From: Akkermansiaceae bacterium
GTDB taxonomy: Bacteria; Verrucomicrobiota; Verrucomicrobiia; Verrucomicrobiales; Akkermansiaceae
Length of the DNA: 5,411 nucleotides
Direction of reading: 5' to 3'
Assembly (NCBI GenBank): GCA_020627645.1
Contig: JAHDGN010000060.1
Location: forward strand, 1-5,411
Shown here: one piece after another, positions 4,122 to 5,411 of the stretch
How the letters are laid out: each line of letters starts with the position of its first letter
Position numbering within the stretch: position 1 is the first letter of the stretch
Made by a program: the position numbers and the translations under genes
The notes under the pieces: model-generated
Told to the model about the DNA's origin: nothing
The model's database searches: none
The model's input: the letters and a program-made list of their open reading frames with translations, nothing else

Positions 4122-5411
4122 TTAATTGTTGGGAGATTTTTTAAGGACGGGTTTTTTCATGGGTTTTTGTTTCAGGAGGGCAGCGGTGGGAAGCTTGAGA
4201 GGTTTTTGAGGATTGGGGCGGTCTAGGTTCAGGTTAATGTCGGGTTGACTGAGTGTTTTGGAAGGCACTCCATCTTTGGGGACGTCTGATCTGGCAAGCC
4301 AGACAATGGTGTTGAGGATGAGGGTTCGGAATTCGTCGATGGCCCAGTTGTGGTGGTAATGTCCTCCGGTGAATCCGGCGCCGCGGCCGCCTTCTCCTTC
4401 TTTAGGATCGCGGCACCAAAGGAGCGCTTGTTCGGTTCCGAAGAGAGCTTCGCCATGTTCGTTCCAGAGGTTGATGTATTTGACGATGCGGTCGGCTGAA
4501 GGGACGGCTGTGGCGAGGGGGTAGCAACAAGAGCATTCCTTTTTGGTGGGGAAGCGCATGTTGTAATAGAATTCGTCGAAGGCGGGAAATTTGTCGGGAA
4601 GTCCGCGAGAGACGGGGTGGCCTTTTTTGGGTTTGAGGTCGGCGATCCAGTGAGGGTTGACAGACCAGCCGGTTTCCATGAATCCACCGATCCAGCGTTT
4701 GAAGTATTTTTCTCCGATTTCTTTGGAGGGGTGGACGCCGTAGTGCATGAACATGATGCCCATGCCGGCTTTAACTTTTTGGTCTAAGAATTCGACTTTT
4801 TTGCCGAGTCGGCCTCCGGCATCTGCGAAGACGATAGTGACGTCGATATCATCAAAAATTGATTCATCTTTGGGCCATCCGTAATAATGGACCTGAGCGT
4901 GGACAGGGAGGCCTGAGTTATTGAGGGCCTCGGCGAGGAGGATGCAGCCGGCACGAAATTCATGTTCACCGTTGGCGTGAGATGGATTGCCGGCGAGGAA
5001 GAGGATGTTTTTCTTTTTTGGGGTAGAGGATGTGGTTTTGTTGTTTTTGGCAGGTTGGGCTGATTGTTCAGCACTTTTGGCTGGGGGTGTTTTGACGGGC
5101 TCTGGAATGCGTTTGAGGGTGGGGAGGCCGCGTTGAAGGAATGATTGGTCGACTTGGGTGGCTTGTTTTTCGTCAAGGAAGATTTTGAAAGGGGATTGGT
5201 CCGTGGTGATGGTGTGGAGTCCGGTATCTGGGGTGTTTTGGAGGAGCTGGTCGAGGTGGTGAATGTCTTTGACCTTTTCTCCGTTGACGGTTTCGACGAT
5301 GTGGCTGGAGATGCGGTCGTATCCGATGGTGGCTTCGGTGGCGACGGTGTGTGTGAGAACAACAACGCTGTTACGGCCTTCTTCGTAGTCCTGAGGGCTA
5401 AAGAGGACGTC
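4122..5411 (-). CDS. DEG/HtrA-type PDZ segment fused to a ThuA-like domain, N-terminus outside window
   Basis: The frame is open without a stop from the right edge to TAA at 4122-4124: 429 residues, start outside. Three parts are visible. (1) From the edge to about 5103: VVVLTHTV, IGYDRISSHIVETVNGEKVKD and HHLDQLL, then IFLDEKQATQV and FLQRGLP. This resembles the C-terminal PDZ segment of DEG/HtrA serine proteases of the plant DEG2/9/10 type (NG.KI...HL). A trypsin-like protease domain may lie upstream. (2) A linker rich in Pro, Ala, Lys, Ser and Thr (about 5010-5102). (3) A ThuA-like domain (about 5009-4265): ILFLAGNPSHANGEHEFRAG, MHYGVHP, RWIGGF, SVNPHW, GAGFTGGHYHHNW (GGHYHHNW at 4343-4366) and LNTIVWLA. 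This fold is of the class I glutamine-amidotransferase type and is linked to trehalose or sugar use in a few members; the reaction is unknown. A Lys/Pro-rich basic tail of about 30 residues ends it. The ATG at 4763 lies inside the domain and is not the start: no ATG, GTG or TTG codon exists in frame between it and the edge. Confidence 0.85.
   Translation of the reverse strand, partial: DVLFSPQDYEEGRNSVVVLTHTVATEATIGYDRISSHIVETVNGEKVKDIHHLDQLLQNTPDTGLHTITTDQSPFKIFLDEKQATQVDQSFLQRGLPTLKRIPEPVKTPPAKSAEQSAQPAKNNKTTSSTPKKKNILFLAGNPSHANGEHEFRAGCILLAEALNNSGLPVHAQVHYYGWPKDESIFDDIDVTIVFADAGGRLGKKVEFLDQKVKAGMGIMFMHYGVHPSKEIGEKYFKRWIGGFMETGWSVNPHWIADLKPKKGHPVSRGLPDKFPAFDEFYYNMRFPTKKECSCCYPLATAVPSADRIVKYINLWNEHGEALFGTEQALLWCRDPKEGEGGRGAGFTGGHYHHNWAIDEFRTLILNTIVWLARSDVPKDGVPSKTLSQPDINLNLDRPNPQKPLKLPTAALLKQKPMKKPVLKKSPNN

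Noticed and set aside
4122..4763. ThuA gene starting at the ATG at 4763 (213 residues)
   Set aside because: This would cut off the first strand and the NPSHANGEHEFRAG segment of the ThuA domain, which are encoded directly upstream in the same open frame.
4784..5365. 193-codon minus-strand frame in the right part
   Set aside because: Ser/Thr/Pro-rich shadow of the PDZ-ThuA frame, which continues through this region with clear domain motifs.

Overview
The window looks like chromosomal DNA from a PVC-superphylum bacterium, most likely Verrucomicrobiota (Planctomycetota is the main alternative). This rests on protein style, not on a marker gene. The clues are a ThuA-type domain of the 'GGHYHHNW' class that is frequent in these phyla, a plant-DEG-like PDZ segment, a tandem GNAT/YitH-like acetyltransferase, and mostly weak or absent Shine-Dalgarno sequences. 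The plus strand is rich in G and T throughout, whichever strand codes, which suggests replication-strand bias.

Layout from left to right. On the plus strand: the 3' part of a single-pass membrane protein of unknown function (2-631), then 30 nt later a Tas-like aldo/keto reductase (662-1675). Everything after that is coded on the minus strand. A GNAT acetyltransferase (1744-2691) converges on the reductase. It sits 14 nt downstream of a 122-residue His/Cys-containing unknown protein (2706-3074), and the two probably form an operon. Next come a 63-residue four-cysteine protein (3168-3359) with its own promoter-like sequence, ribosome binding site and intrinsic terminator, and then about 415 nt without a convincing gene. 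That gap holds a strong plus-strand terminator with no plus-strand gene before it (a possible small RNA) and the minus-strand terminator of the following cold-shock gene (3775-3975). The window ends inside a large minus-strand gene (4122-5411, N-terminus outside).

The most notable item is this last gene. Translated by hand to the window edge, the frame stays open for 429 residues. It joins a DEG/HtrA-type C-terminal PDZ segment, through a Pro/Ala/Lys-rich linker, to a ThuA-like glutamine-amidotransferase-fold domain with a basic tail. The genes do not form one obvious pathway. The region reads as ordinary core or peripheral chromosome, with no mobile element, CRISPR array, tRNA or rRNA recognised.
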